From Microbacterium aoyamense (lineage in GTDB: Bacteria > Actinomycetota > Actinomycetes > Actinomycetales > Microbacteriaceae): a stretch of 64,000 nucleotides of DNA. The notes beneath the pieces are model-generated. The model searched no databases. It saw only the letters and a list, made by a program, of their open reading frames with translations, and had not been told where the DNA came from. The DNA lies in assembly GCF_023155855.1 (NCBI RefSeq), contig NZ_JAKNUT010000003.1, forward strand, positions 1 through 64,000, written 5' to 3'. The stretch's first letter is position 1, and each line of letters starts with the position of its first letter. A program made the translations under genes and the position numbers. Shown piece by piece: positions 8,190 to 16,592 of this stretch.

Positions 8190-9211
8190 AGCGCTCAGTT
8201 CATGCGACGCTCATGCGCGGCGGATCCAGTCGCGGGCCGGTGGTCGAAGAGGCGGAACTGCCCGAGCCCGGTGCCGAGCGCGACCGGGTGCTCATCGACC
8301 TCATCGGTCGCGGTCGATCACAGCTCGACGGGGTCGGAGGCGGCACGCCGACGACGAGCAAGGTCGTCATCGTGCAGCCGGCTCGCGGAGACCCCGATGT
8401 CGACATCGCCTACTGCGTCGGCAACGTCGTGGTCGGAGCCGACACGATCGACTACGCCGGTACGTGCGGCAACATGACATCCGCCGTTCCGCTGTTCGCC
8501 CAGGAGCACGACTGGCCGTGCGCGCGGGGCGCCCGCGGGTACCGTCTGCGCAACACGTCCACCGGCCAGATCGTCGAGACGACTTTCCTCGGTGGTTCCT
8601 CGTCCCGCGACCGCGGGGCTTCCGCCCGGGTGCGGGCCGACTACCTGGATCCAGCCGGCAGTGTCTTCGAGGCGCTGCTGCCGACAGGGTCGCCCGCAGA
8701 CGACCTGATACTCGACGGACGCCCCGTGCGGGTGAGCATCGTGGATGCGACGCATCCCTACGTGTTCGTCCGCTACCGCGATGTCGTCGTCACCGAGGGG
8801 ATCGATTCCGAGGCCTCGGCGGCGATCGAGCGGCTCAGAGCCGCTGCGTGCGTGCGCCTCGGTGTCGTCGACGTCGCGCCGGATGCCTCGCGATCGTCAC
8901 CGGCCGTGCCGCGGATCGTGCTCCTGGAGGACGCAGCGCCACCGGGCGAGCTCCGGGTCCTGGCTGTCTCGATGGGGGCTGTGATCGGATCGGTGCCTGT
9001 CACCGCGGCGATGTGCGCGGCGGCTGCGGCGGAGGTCGCCGGGACTCTCGTGAACGAGGTCGTCGTCCACGGCGCCGACGGGTCCCTCACCGTCCGTGGG
9101 AAAACTTCCGATGTCATCGCGACCGCCACGTTCGCGGACGGCGCGCTCGTCTCCGTGGGAGTGGAGCGCACGGCGCGCACGATCGCCGACGCGCACATCT
9201 GGCTAGGCTGA
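8186..9211 (+). CDS. PrpF-family isomerase (AcnD-accessory / oxalomesaconate tautomerase type)
   Basis: This is a 341-residue PrpF-like protein. It shows the N-terminal LMRGGSSRG motif (residues 9-17), GGTPTTSKVVIV and the YAGTCGNMTSAVP segment. Each half of the family has a diaminopimelate-epimerase fold and moves a double bond in unsaturated di- or tricarboxylates: cis/trans-aconitate derivatives, 4-oxalomesaconate, methylitaconate. The pairing with a TcuA-like dehydrogenase and a PEP-mutase-type lyase makes a saturated-to-unsaturated acid, isomerisation, then cleavage sequence plausible. That order is inference. The start overlaps the upstream stop (ATGA), so the proteins are probably translationally coupled. 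Confidence 0.75.
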   Translation: MKRSVHATLMRGGSSRGPVVEEAELPEPGAERDRVLIDLIGRGRSQLDGVGGGTPTTSKVVIVQPARGDPDVDIAYCVGNVVVGADTIDYAGTCGNMTSAVPLFAQEHDWPCARGARGYRLRNTSTGQIVETTFLGGSSSRDRGASARVRADYLDPAGSVFEALLPTGSPADDLILDGRPVRVSIVDATHPYVFVRYRDVVVTEGIDSEASAAIERLRAAACVRLGVVDVAPDASRSSPAVPRIVLLEDAAPPGELRVLAVSMGAVIGSVPVTAAMCAAAAAEVAGTLVNEVVVHGADGSLTVRGKTSDVIATATFADGALVSVGVERTARTIADAHIWLG

Positions 9212-9215
9212 CGCC

Positions 9216-10124
9216 GTGGTGGACAACCGAGGGCGCGCGCCGGAGTCCGTCAGCATGCAGCATCTGCTGTACTTCCACACGCTGGCACGGCGAGGCAGCT
9301 TCGCGCGCGCGTCGGAAGAGCTCGACCTGTCGCAGTCCGCGCTCTCCCGCAGCATCCAGGCCCTCGAACTCTATGTCGGCACGCGGCTCATCGACCGGGA
9401 GCGCGGACGAACCGGCATCTCGCTCACTGCGGCGGGGGAGCGGGTGCTGGAACGTGCGGACGAGATCCTCACGCAGGCCTCGACGCTCCGCAACACATCG
9501 GTCGTGGACGGCACTCAGAATCTCGCGTTCGGGATCGGCCCGCAGTTCGCCAGCTTCGTCCTGCCCAGTGCGCTGCTGTGGATGCATCGGAACCATCCGG
9601 ATGTCGTCGTGAACGTCAGCGTGGGTCCGACGCAGATCATGCTGGAGCAGCTGCTGGCCGGGGAGATCGAGTTCTTCATCTCCGGGCAGATCCCCGGCGT
9701 GCGGCCGCCGCGCGTCCGCTGCGACGACTTCGTCACCGTCCAGATGGCGTACAGCGTGCGCAGGGGCCACCCGATCCTCGACGAGCCGCGGATCACGGTC
9801 GATTCGATCGCGCGATACCCGCGCTATGCCGGTTCCGCGTTCCGAGACCGCCTGCTCGCGGAGAGCGACGAGGTCCTCGCGCGCTTGCGACCGACGCTCG
9901 TGGTCGACAACTTCGAAGTACTCGCCGACCTCACCGCGCGAACCGACGGAGTTCTCGCGGCCTTCGCCGGAATGATCCGGGAGCCGCTCGTGCACCTCGA
10001 CTTCGACATCTGGCGGCAGCTCGGAGCCTCGCGCACCTTCTTGTTCACGCTCGACGGCTTCCGCCTCTCCAAGATCGCGGACGCCGCCATCGGACAGTTG
10101 CGCGCACCTGTCGAAGGTCGCTGA
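9216..10124 (+). CDS. LysR-family transcriptional regulator
   Basis: This is a 302-residue LTTR. The winged helix-turn-helix (ASEELDLSQSALSRSIQALE) lies near residues 33-52 and is followed by a linker helix and a two-lobe effector domain. It is encoded in the same direction as, and four bases after, the PrpF gene, as the last gene of the operon rather than divergently, so it is probably co-transcribed with the enzymes. An ATG at 9255 (MQHLLYFHTL) is an alternative start. The inducer is unknown but may be an operon intermediate. Confidence 0.8.
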   Translation: MVDNRGRAPESVSMQHLLYFHTLARRGSFARASEELDLSQSALSRSIQALELYVGTRLIDRERGRTGISLTAAGERVLERADEILTQASTLRNTSVVDGTQNLAFGIGPQFASFVLPSALLWMHRNHPDVVVNVSVGPTQIMLEQLLAGEIEFFISGQIPGVRPPRVRCDDFVTVQMAYSVRRGHPILDEPRITVDSIARYPRYAGSAFRDRLLAESDEVLARLRPTLVVDNFEVLADLTARTDGVLAAFAGMIREPLVHLDFDIWRQLGASRTFLFTLDGFRLSKIADAAIGQLRAPVEGR

Positions 10125-10185
10125 GCTCGTCGCCTTCACGGTCAGGGGCTGCGAGCGATCTCTTGATAAACTCACACCGCCCTAA

Positions 10186-10196
10186 ATGTCTGACAA
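10186..10196. promoter_or_regulatory. TTGTCNGACAA-type operator before the NMT1/SsuA-type importer operon
   Basis: ATGTCTGACAA matches the window-wide palindrome TTGTCNGACAA with one mismatch. It lies about 200 bases upstream of the lipoprotein gene at 10393, immediately before a promoter-like block that is repeated before the aldehyde dehydrogenase gene. This suggests a long leader or a second promoter closer to the gene. Confidence 0.5.
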
Positions 10197-10202
10197 GTGG
10201 CT

Positions 10203-10231
10203 TTTTGTTCATTAATGGGCAATACTGATGT
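10203..10231 (+). promoter_or_regulatory. Promoter-like block shared with 17218-17246
   Basis: This 29-base segment starts TTTTGT and ends CAATACTGATGT. It matches the segment at 17218-17246 in 24 of 29 positions. In both places it begins six or seven bases after an operator. The conservation in otherwise unrelated intergenic DNA suggests a shared promoter or second regulator site. I could not identify a clean -35/-10 pair with standard spacing. Confidence 0.4.
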
Positions 10232-10392
10232 CGACCGAATCGATGTCGATGCGGAAGGGGTGGTGCATCATGCGGAACCTGTTGCGTAGGATGCACCGCG
10301 CTGCTACCGTCGGCGACGATTGATCGAGCGAGCTCGACTCTGTTCCAGCCCGCGAGATTCACATCCCGAACCCCAATGATGGAGACCCGAAG

Positions 10393-11421
10393 ATGCGTCT
10401 TGCAGCCCGCACCCCCGCACGTTCCGCCGCCGTTGCGCTCGCCGCTGTCGCGGCTGTGGCGCTCAGCGCCTGCACATCCGGCGGATCCGCCACACCGACC
10501 GAGAGCGGTGGACTCACGCCGGTCACGATCGGCGAGGTGAGCCCGTTCCAGGCAGCCAATTATCTGACGCTCGTCGCCGATGAGCAGGGGTTCTTCGAGG
10601 ACCACGGCATCGATGCGGAGATCATCGGCATCTCCCAGAATCCGATCGCCCCCCTTCTCTCGGGCGACATCGACATCAGCTCGGTCGGCGTCAACGGCAT
10701 GGCCGGCCTCGAGCAGGGTCAGGACATCCGGTTCATCGCCGCGTTCCCCGCGTCCGTCACCTTCTCGCTCATCGTGCCCGCCGGCAGCGCCGCGGTGGAC
10801 AACGCGCACGAATGGCCCGACGTCATGGAAGACCTCGTCGGGCAGAGCCTCGGAACGACGGTTCCGGGCGCCCTCGTCGACAACATGGCGAAGTTCCTCG
10901 TGACGGATGCCGGACTCTCCGCGTCGGACATCGCCGTCACCCCCGCCGGAGACGGTGCTGCGCTCGTCGCGGGGCTGCTGAGCGGATCGTTCGACTCCGG
11001 ACTCGTTCCGAGCCCGCTCTTCGAGCCTCTCGTCGCATCCGGTGACTTCGTGCAGGTGCTCGATCTGTACGCCGGGGACGTGCCCGACTTCAACATCCCG
11101 GTCAACACGCCCGCCGTGACGGCGGCGTTCGCCGAGGAGAACCCTGACGTCATCGCGGGCTTCCAGCAGGCGATCGAAGAAGCGAACACCTGGGCGAAGG
11201 ACCCCGCGAACAAGGAGGCCCTCGCCGAGATGATCGCGACGCGTCTCGACGTCGAACCCGCGGATGTCGCGGCACCGTTGGAGACCTTCATCGCGGCACT
11301 CGGCGACACGAGCGAGTACACCGAGGAGCAGTGGAACAGCGGCGTGGAGATGCTGACCGCGAACGGCGTCCTCACCAAGGACTACTCGTACACCGACTTC
11401 GTCATCCCGTTCTCGGGCTAG
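10393..11421 (+). CDS. ABC transporter substrate-binding lipoprotein (NMT1/SsuA-like)
   Basis: This is a 342-residue lipoprotein. Its signal peptide has an Arg-rich start, an Ala-rich hydrophobic stretch and the lipobox LSAC, followed by a Gly/Ser/Thr linker. The mature protein has the NMT1/SsuA-type type-2 periplasmic fold (GEVSPFQAANYLTLVADEQG, FFEDHGIDAEI, a domain of about 310 residues). Relatives bind sulfonates, taurine, nitrate, thiamin precursors or aromatic acids. It is followed by its ATPase (11501) and permease (12355), giving a complete importer. The ligand is probably a pathway substrate, since the operon carries the shared operator. Confidence 0.85.
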   Translation: MRLAARTPARSAAVALAAVAAVALSACTSGGSATPTESGGLTPVTIGEVSPFQAANYLTLVADEQGFFEDHGIDAEIIGISQNPIAPLLSGDIDISSVGVNGMAGLEQGQDIRFIAAFPASVTFSLIVPAGSAAVDNAHEWPDVMEDLVGQSLGTTVPGALVDNMAKFLVTDAGLSASDIAVTPAGDGAALVAGLLSGSFDSGLVPSPLFEPLVASGDFVQVLDLYAGDVPDFNIPVNTPAVTAAFAEENPDVIAGFQQAIEEANTWAKDPANKEALAEMIATRLDVEPADVAAPLETFIAALGDTSEYTEEQWNSGVEMLTANGVLTKDYSYTDFVIPFSG

Positions 11422-11500
11422 GCCAGGTCGCGCCGATAGCAGACCATGGATGCGGGGCCGACCTGCGCGACCCCGCATCCGTGAACGAAGGAGTTGAACT

Positions 11501-12358
11501 GTGACGACCGTCGAGACATCGATCGATCAACCTCGCGTTCGCGTGAGCGACGTGACCCACTATTTCGAGGATCCTGCCGGCAACATCACGGAGGCCAGCA
11601 AAGCGGTCGACGACGTCTCGCTCGACGTCGCTCCGGGAGAGTTCGTCAGCCTGATCGGCCCGAGCGGGTGCGGCAAGACGACGCTCCTCAACATGCTCGC
11701 CGGCTTCTTCGCACCGACGACCGGATCGCTCCAGATCAACGGCAAGCCGGTTCGCGGCGTGCAGTCGGACAATGTCTCGTTCATGTTCGCCCGTGACACG
11801 CTCTTCCCGTGGAAGACGACGCTTGCGAACGTCACCTTCCCCATGGAGGTCGGCGCGCAGCGGGTGCCTTCGTCCGAGCGCCGCGACCGTGCTCGTCGGC
11901 TCCTCGAACGCGTGCAGCTCGGCGGTGCAGAGGAGAAGTACCCGCATGAGCTCTCTCACGGCATGCGCCAGCGGGCCGCACTCGCACGCACGCTCGCAGG
12001 GAACAAGGAGGTCATCCTCATGGATGAGCCCTTCGGAGCGCTCGACGCACAGACGAGGGTCCTCGTGCAGGACGAGTTCGCGAAGATCTGGGAGCAGGAA
12101 CGGCCCAGCGTCCTGATGGTCACGCACGACCTGACCGAGGCGATCGGGTTGTCCGACCGCATCTTCGTGATGAGCCATCGACCCGCCCACATCAAGGCCG
12201 TGTACGAAGTCAACATCCCGAGGCCGCGCGTGATCCTCGACCTCCCCAACTACCCGGAGTTCCACGAGCTCTATGCGAAGCTCTGGCGCGACCTGCGCCC
12301 GGAGCTCACCGAGGACGAAACGCCGGCAGCGGACCACCTCGAGGAGGCGTCGGCATGA
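11501..12358 (+). CDS. ABC transporter ATPase (SsuB/TauB-like)
   Basis: This is a 285-residue nucleotide-binding subunit. Walker A is GPSGCGKTT, Walker B is VILMDEPFGALD, and the H-loop histidine is in MVTHDLTEA. Two active-site motifs are atypical: the signature reads LSHGMRQR instead of LSGGxxQR, and the Q-loop reads FMFARDTLFPW where FQ is usual before LxPW. The protein should still pair with the permease at 12355, whose start overlaps its stop (ATGA). The start is a GTG with GAAGGAG upstream. Whether the altered Q-loop affects coupling is unknown. Confidence 0.85.
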   Translation: MTTVETSIDQPRVRVSDVTHYFEDPAGNITEASKAVDDVSLDVAPGEFVSLIGPSGCGKTTLLNMLAGFFAPTTGSLQINGKPVRGVQSDNVSFMFARDTLFPWKTTLANVTFPMEVGAQRVPSSERRDRARRLLERVQLGGAEEKYPHELSHGMRQRAALARTLAGNKEVILMDEPFGALDAQTRVLVQDEFAKIWEQERPSVLMVTHDLTEAIGLSDRIFVMSHRPAHIKAVYEVNIPRPRVILDLPNYPEFHELYAKLWRDLRPELTEDETPAADHLEEASA

Positions 12359-13197
12359 CCGCCCTCGTGGGACGTGACCTGACGGCGCCCCTCAAGACGG
12401 TCGGCGGGAAGTCCGCTCGGCGTCGGCGCCTGCGGTCGCGTGTGGTCGTGACGCAGGTCGCGCTCGTCGTGGGTGCGCTCGGGCTGTGGCAGCTCGCCGG
12501 GAATCTGGGATGGATCAACACCTTCCTCTTCGGCTCGCCGGTCGGGACCGCGCAGATCCTGTGGCGTTGGATTCAGGACGGCACTCTGCTGGTGAACACC
12601 GCCGTGACCCTGTATGAGGCGACGGTGGGCTTCGTTATCGCCGTCGTCATCGCGATCCCGCTAGGGATCGTCCTGGCTCGGTCGCCGTTCTGGGATCGCG
12701 TCACCGAACCGTTCATCGACATGGCGAACGCGACCCCGCGTTTCGCCTTGGCGCCCATCTTCGTGTTCATGTTCGGGCTCGGGTCGATGATGAAGATCGC
12801 GCTGGTCATCACGGTGGTGTTCTTCGTCATCCTCATCAACACGATGGCCGGGACCAAGGCCATCGAGGAGGACTTCATCCGGCTCGGCCGGATCGCCGGA
12901 GCGAATCGACGCCAGCTGCTCGCTCGTGTCGTGTTCCCCGCGACCGGCGGCTACATTCTGGCGGGCCTCCGGCTCAGCGTGCCGTACGCCCTCGCCGCCG
13001 CCGTGGTCGGCGAGATGTTCTCGGGGAACTCCGGCCTGGGCTACCTCGTGTCGAATCAGGCAGGACTTCTCATCGTGAACGGCGTCTTCGCCGCCGTGAT
13101 CGTGCTGGCACTCGTCGGATGGGGACTCAACTCGCTCGTGCGCGCCCTCCTGAGCCGGACGCCCTGGGCGCGCATGGCATCACGGGCCGCCGGCTGA
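12355..13197 (+). CDS. ABC transporter permease (SsuC/BPD type)
   Basis: This is a 280-residue integral membrane protein with a basic N-terminal tail, about six hydrophobic segments and the conserved EAA-like loop (IARAG-type, here RLGRIAGANRRQLLARVVFPA) that contacts the ATPase. It completes the NMT1-type importer encoded from 10393. The transported compound is unknown; this branch typically imports small organic anions. Confidence 0.85.
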   Translation: MTALVGRDLTAPLKTVGGKSARRRRLRSRVVVTQVALVVGALGLWQLAGNLGWINTFLFGSPVGTAQILWRWIQDGTLLVNTAVTLYEATVGFVIAVVIAIPLGIVLARSPFWDRVTEPFIDMANATPRFALAPIFVFMFGLGSMMKIALVITVVFFVILINTMAGTKAIEEDFIRLGRIAGANRRQLLARVVFPATGGYILAGLRLSVPYALAAAVVGEMFSGNSGLGYLVSNQAGLLIVNGVFAAVIVLALVGWGLNSLVRALLSRTPWARMASRAAG

Positions 13198-13203
13198 GTC
13201 CGG

Positions 13204-14199
13204 ATGCCCGCCCTCTCGACGCGCACCCTGGGGCGAACGGGTCTCAGCGTCTCCGAACTGGGCTTCGGCGCGATGGAGTTGCGCAACACCCCGCATCGTC
13301 ATCCTCGTCCCGTGCCGAACAGCGTGGCGGCCGATGTCCTCAACACCGCACTCGACCTCGGCATCACATTCATCGACACCTCCATCGACTACGGCGACAG
13401 TGAAGAGCGGATCGGACGCTTCATCGGTCATCGCCGTGACGAGTTCGTCCTCGCGACGAAGGCGGGCTGCCCCGTCGAGCACCAGCCGCATGCCACGACG
13501 GCTCGACTCGTGCACGATTACTCACCCGCGAATCTGCGCGAGGGCGTGGAGCAGAGCCTCTACCGACTGCGCACCGACCACATCGACCTGCTTCAAGTGC
13601 ATCTCGCGCCCGCGGTCGAGGAGTTGCTCCGCGACGACGTCGCGGCCACCCTCGAGTCCTTCCGCCACGAGGGCAAGGTGCGGTTCCTGGGTGTCTCGAG
13701 CGAGCGCCCCGAGCTGGAAGGCCACCTCCGGCTCCCGTGGATCGACGCCGTGCAGCTCCCGTACTCCGCACTCGAGCCGGAGCTGGAGCTTGATATCGCG
13801 GCGCTCGCCGGCGACGACCGCGGTGTGATCGTGCGCGGCGGGTCCGCCCAGGGTGGGGCCCTGCGTGCGCGCGGCTCGGCCCAGGTCGGACTTGCCGCTC
13901 GCGACCTCGACCTGGGCGACCTCCTCGACGGCGAGTCCGTCGCGGGCTTGCTGCTGCGCTTCACTCTGAGCACACCCGGAGTGTCGACCGTCATCTCGGG
14001 AACCGCCGATCCCGGTCACCTGCGCGCGAATGCGCGCGCTGCGCAGCGCGGACCGCTGGCCGTCGATGTGCGGAACGAGATCCGGCGCCGGTACGTGATC
14101 GCGGCCGCGAAGGCGACGACGGAGGCGAAGGCATGTCGAGATATGACGGCAGGGTGGCGATCGTCACGGGCGCCGGGGCCGGGCTCGGGCTCGGGATGA
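13204..14199 (+). CDS. Aldo/keto reductase
   Basis: This 331-residue (alpha/beta)8 NADPH-type oxidoreductase shows all four catalytic residues: D58 and Y63 in FIDTSIDYGDSE, K86 in LATKAG and H133 in LLQVHLA. It lies six bases after the importer permease, so it is in the same operon and may act on the imported compound. The reading frame overlaps the next SDR by 67 bases, giving an extra tail of about 22 Gly/Ser/Arg-rich residues. This may reflect loss of an earlier stop codon; the family normally ends near the SDR start. Confidence 0.75.
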   Translation: MPALSTRTLGRTGLSVSELGFGAMELRNTPHRHPRPVPNSVAADVLNTALDLGITFIDTSIDYGDSEERIGRFIGHRRDEFVLATKAGCPVEHQPHATTARLVHDYSPANLREGVEQSLYRLRTDHIDLLQVHLAPAVEELLRDDVAATLESFRHEGKVRFLGVSSERPELEGHLRLPWIDAVQLPYSALEPELELDIAALAGDDRGVIVRGGSAQGGALRARGSAQVGLAARDLDLGDLLDGESVAGLLLRFTLSTPGVSTVISGTADPGHLRANARAAQRGPLAVDVRNEIRRRYVIAAAKATTEAKACRDMTAGWRSSRAPGPGSGSG

Positions 14200-14912
14200 C
14201 CGTGCGGCTCCTCGATGAAGGCGCCCATGTCGTGGCGGGAGATCTCGACACCAGCCGGCTCGACCGGCTGAGGCATCCGAATCTGATCAGTCTGCCCGGC
14301 GATGTCACCGACCCCACCACCGCCGACGCGCTCGTCAGCGCCGCCCTCGACATCGGGACCGGCCGGATCGACGCGTTGTTCAACAACGCGGGAATCGCAC
14401 TGTTCGCGCCTGCCGAGGAACTCGAGAACGCCCAGTGGGACCGTGTCATCGCAGTGAACCTCAGCGCGTGCTGGTACGTCGCATCGGCCGTGGGGAGGGT
14501 CATGATCGCCCAGCGTGGTGGCGCGATCCTCAACACCGCCTCGGGCGCCGGGCTCGCCGCCGTCACGGACGGCCTGGCGTACGTGGCGTCCAAGCACGGC
14601 GTCGTGGGCTTGACGCGGTCCCTCGCCGTCGACTGGGGCAGGTACGGCATCCGGGTGAACGCGCTCGCTCCCGGGTTCACGTCGACGGGAATGACCGAGT
14701 CGTTTCGCGAGCAGGCTCCCGACCTCTATGCCGCTCGCGCTTCTCGCGTGCCGCTCGGCGGCCGCGCGGGCACGATCGATGAGCAGGTCGCGATGGCGCT
14801 CTTCCTCAACTCGGATGAGGCGAGCTACACGACCGGTCTCATCGCCGTGGTCGACGGTGGCACGCACGCATTGTCGGCCGGGTACTCTCCGCGTCCTCCG
14901 GTGGCGCTGTGA
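14133..14912 (+). CDS. Short-chain dehydrogenase/reductase (SDR)
   Basis: This is a 259-residue classical SDR with TGAGAGLGLG, NNAGIA, the catalytic serine region (LNTASGAGLA) and YVASK, then PGFTSTGM and VVDGG near the C-terminus. GDLD after beta strand 2 suggests NAD(H). The ATG at 14133 has GGAGGCGAAGG immediately upstream and lies inside the end of the aldo/keto reductase frame, so the two genes overlap out of frame by 67 bases. It presumably oxidises a hydroxyl of the intermediate made by nearby enzymes; the substrate is unknown. Confidence 0.8.
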   Translation: MSRYDGRVAIVTGAGAGLGLGMTVRLLDEGAHVVAGDLDTSRLDRLRHPNLISLPGDVTDPTTADALVSAALDIGTGRIDALFNNAGIALFAPAEELENAQWDRVIAVNLSACWYVASAVGRVMIAQRGGAILNTASGAGLAAVTDGLAYVASKHGVVGLTRSLAVDWGRYGIRVNALAPGFTSTGMTESFREQAPDLYAARASRVPLGGRAGTIDEQVAMALFLNSDEASYTTGLIAVVDGGTHALSAGYSPRPPVAL

Positions 14913-15661
14913 GCCTCACCGGAATGGTGTGCCTGATCACCGGTGGCTCCGGGGGCCTCGGCGCAGCGATCGGCGACCTCTTCGCGCGTGAGGGCGCGAT
15001 CATCCACCTCGCGGATCTCTCGGACGCGCCGGGGCGAGCCGTCGCTGAGCGGATCGGCGCGGGATTCCATCGACTGGACGTGACCGACGAGTCCGCGTGG
15101 ATGCGGGCGATGGACGCGATCGATGCGGAGCACGGTCGCCTGGACGTACTCGTGAACTGCGCCGGGGCGAGCGGGATCATCGGCGACGGCGGCCTCCTCG
15201 ACACATCGCGATGGCACACGCTCTTCGCGATCAACGCTACGGGGCCGTTCTTCGGGATGAAGCACGCCTGGCCTCTGCTTCGTCGGTCGTCCGCGCCGTC
15301 GGTCGTGAACGTCACATCGATCTCAGCAGCCGTCGCTGTGACGCCGGCGCACCCCGCGTACGGAGCATCCAAGGCCGCGCTGTCGTCCCTGTCGCGGATC
15401 ATGGCTGTCGAGATGGCGCAGGACGGCATCCGCGTCAACAGCGTCGCGCCCGGAATCCTGCCGGTGATGTCCGGCCTGGCCGACGACGCCGCCGAGCGGG
15501 CGACGGCGCATCGCGAGAGCGTCGTGCGAACGACCGTCCCCCTCGAGAGAGTCGGCGACCACCTCGAAGTGGCGGCCGCGGTGCGCTTCCTGGCCTCGCC
15601 GGATTCCAGCTACGTGACGGGCACGGAACTGCGGGTCGACGGCGGATTCACGGCCCGGTGA
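14909..15661 (+). CDS. Short-chain dehydrogenase/reductase (SDR)
   Basis: This 250-residue SDR has TGGSGGLGAA, LDVTD, NCAGASG, YGASK and GTELRVDGGF. The GTG start overlaps the stop of the previous SDR by four bases, so these two SDRs are co-translated. It is the last gene of the 10393-15661 operon; the oppositely oriented IclR gene ends 20 bases further on. Two adjacent SDRs may oxidise two positions or two stereoisomers of one substrate, which is speculation. Confidence 0.8.
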   Translation: MSLTGMVCLITGGSGGLGAAIGDLFAREGAIIHLADLSDAPGRAVAERIGAGFHRLDVTDESAWMRAMDAIDAEHGRLDVLVNCAGASGIIGDGGLLDTSRWHTLFAINATGPFFGMKHAWPLLRRSSAPSVVNVTSISAAVAVTPAHPAYGASKAALSSLSRIMAVEMAQDGIRVNSVAPGILPVMSGLADDAAERATAHRESVVRTTVPLERVGDHLEVAAAVRFLASPDSSYVTGTELRVDGGFTAR

Positions 15662-15681
15662 ACCAGATGCGGACGCGAAGG

Positions 15682-16506
15682 TCAGGAATCGGAGCGATCG
15701 TGGGCGCCGAGTTCGCGGCTGATCCGATCCGCCTGCTCGATGACACGCGCGGCGTACTCGTCGATACGAGCCATCGCGATCCTCGACGAAGAGCCCGCGA
15801 TCGTGATGCTCGCGACGACGCGATCCTCGTGGTCACGGATCGGCGCGGCGACGCATCGAAGGCCGATCTCCAGCTCCTCGTCGTCGATCGCGTAGCCGTG
15901 CAGGCGTATCACGTTCAACTGGTCGAGGAGTTGCCGCTTGGACTGCACGCTGTGCGTTGTGGAGCCGCCGGTCAGCTGCTCGGTCGGGTAGAGCATGTCC
16001 AACGTCGAGGGCTGCAGCTGCGAAAGGAGGACCTTGCCCATGGCCGTGCAGTGCGCCGGGCTGCGCTTGCCGACGAACGAATGCATCCGCACCGAGAAGG
16101 ACCCGTCCATGAGGGCCACCGTCACGGCTTCCTTGCCCTCCAGGACGCCCAGATGACAGGTCTCGCCGAGCTCGTCGACGAGCTGCCGAAGGAACGGCGC
16201 GGCTACGGTCGTGAGATTGGTGTCGGCTGCGGCGATGCTGGCCAGACGCGTCATCTTGCCGGTGAGCTGGAATCCGGTCCCGACGGTGGCAGGGCGAAGG
16301 AAGCCCGAGGTGACGAGAGTGGCGGCGATCCGGGATGCCGTCGACTTGTGCGTTCCGAGGTGTCGTGCGATCTCGGCGACGGTGATGATCGGCCGATCGA
16401 CGTCGAACATGTCGAGGACGGCCAGTCCGTTCTGAAGCGCCGTGATGTGCCCCTCGCGCCGGGGAGACAGTCCCTCGTCCACGGCCTCCGAATGCGCAAG
16501 ATCCAT
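15682..16506 (-). CDS. IclR-family transcriptional regulator
   Basis: This is a 274-residue protein with an N-terminal winged helix-turn-helix (ITVAEIARHLGTHKSTASRIAATL) and a C-terminal GAF-like effector domain of the IclR family (GETCHLGVLEGKEAV, the PAHCTAMGKVLL segment, ELEIGLRCVAAPI). I take the ATG at 16506-16504; a frame extension to 16575 lacks support. It is divergent from the thioesterase gene, sharing 86 bases of upstream DNA, and convergent with the SDR operon. It is one of three local regulators besides the GntR-type protein and LysR; the ligand is unknown. Confidence 0.8.
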   Translation of the reverse strand: MDLAHSEAVDEGLSPRREGHITALQNGLAVLDMFDVDRPIITVAEIARHLGTHKSTASRIAATLVTSGFLRPATVGTGFQLTGKMTRLASIAAADTNLTTVAAPFLRQLVDELGETCHLGVLEGKEAVTVALMDGSFSVRMHSFVGKRSPAHCTAMGKVLLSQLQPSTLDMLYPTEQLTGGSTTHSVQSKRQLLDQLNVIRLHGYAIDDEELEIGLRCVAAPIRDHEDRVVASITIAGSSSRIAMARIDEYAARVIEQADRISRELGAHDRSDS

Positions 16507-16592
16507 CCGGTCAGCGTATCGACCGGGTGGGAAGGCGACAAGCGCACTCTGCGCGACCCGTCGCTCAGAGTGCATCCTCGATCGGCACCCTC

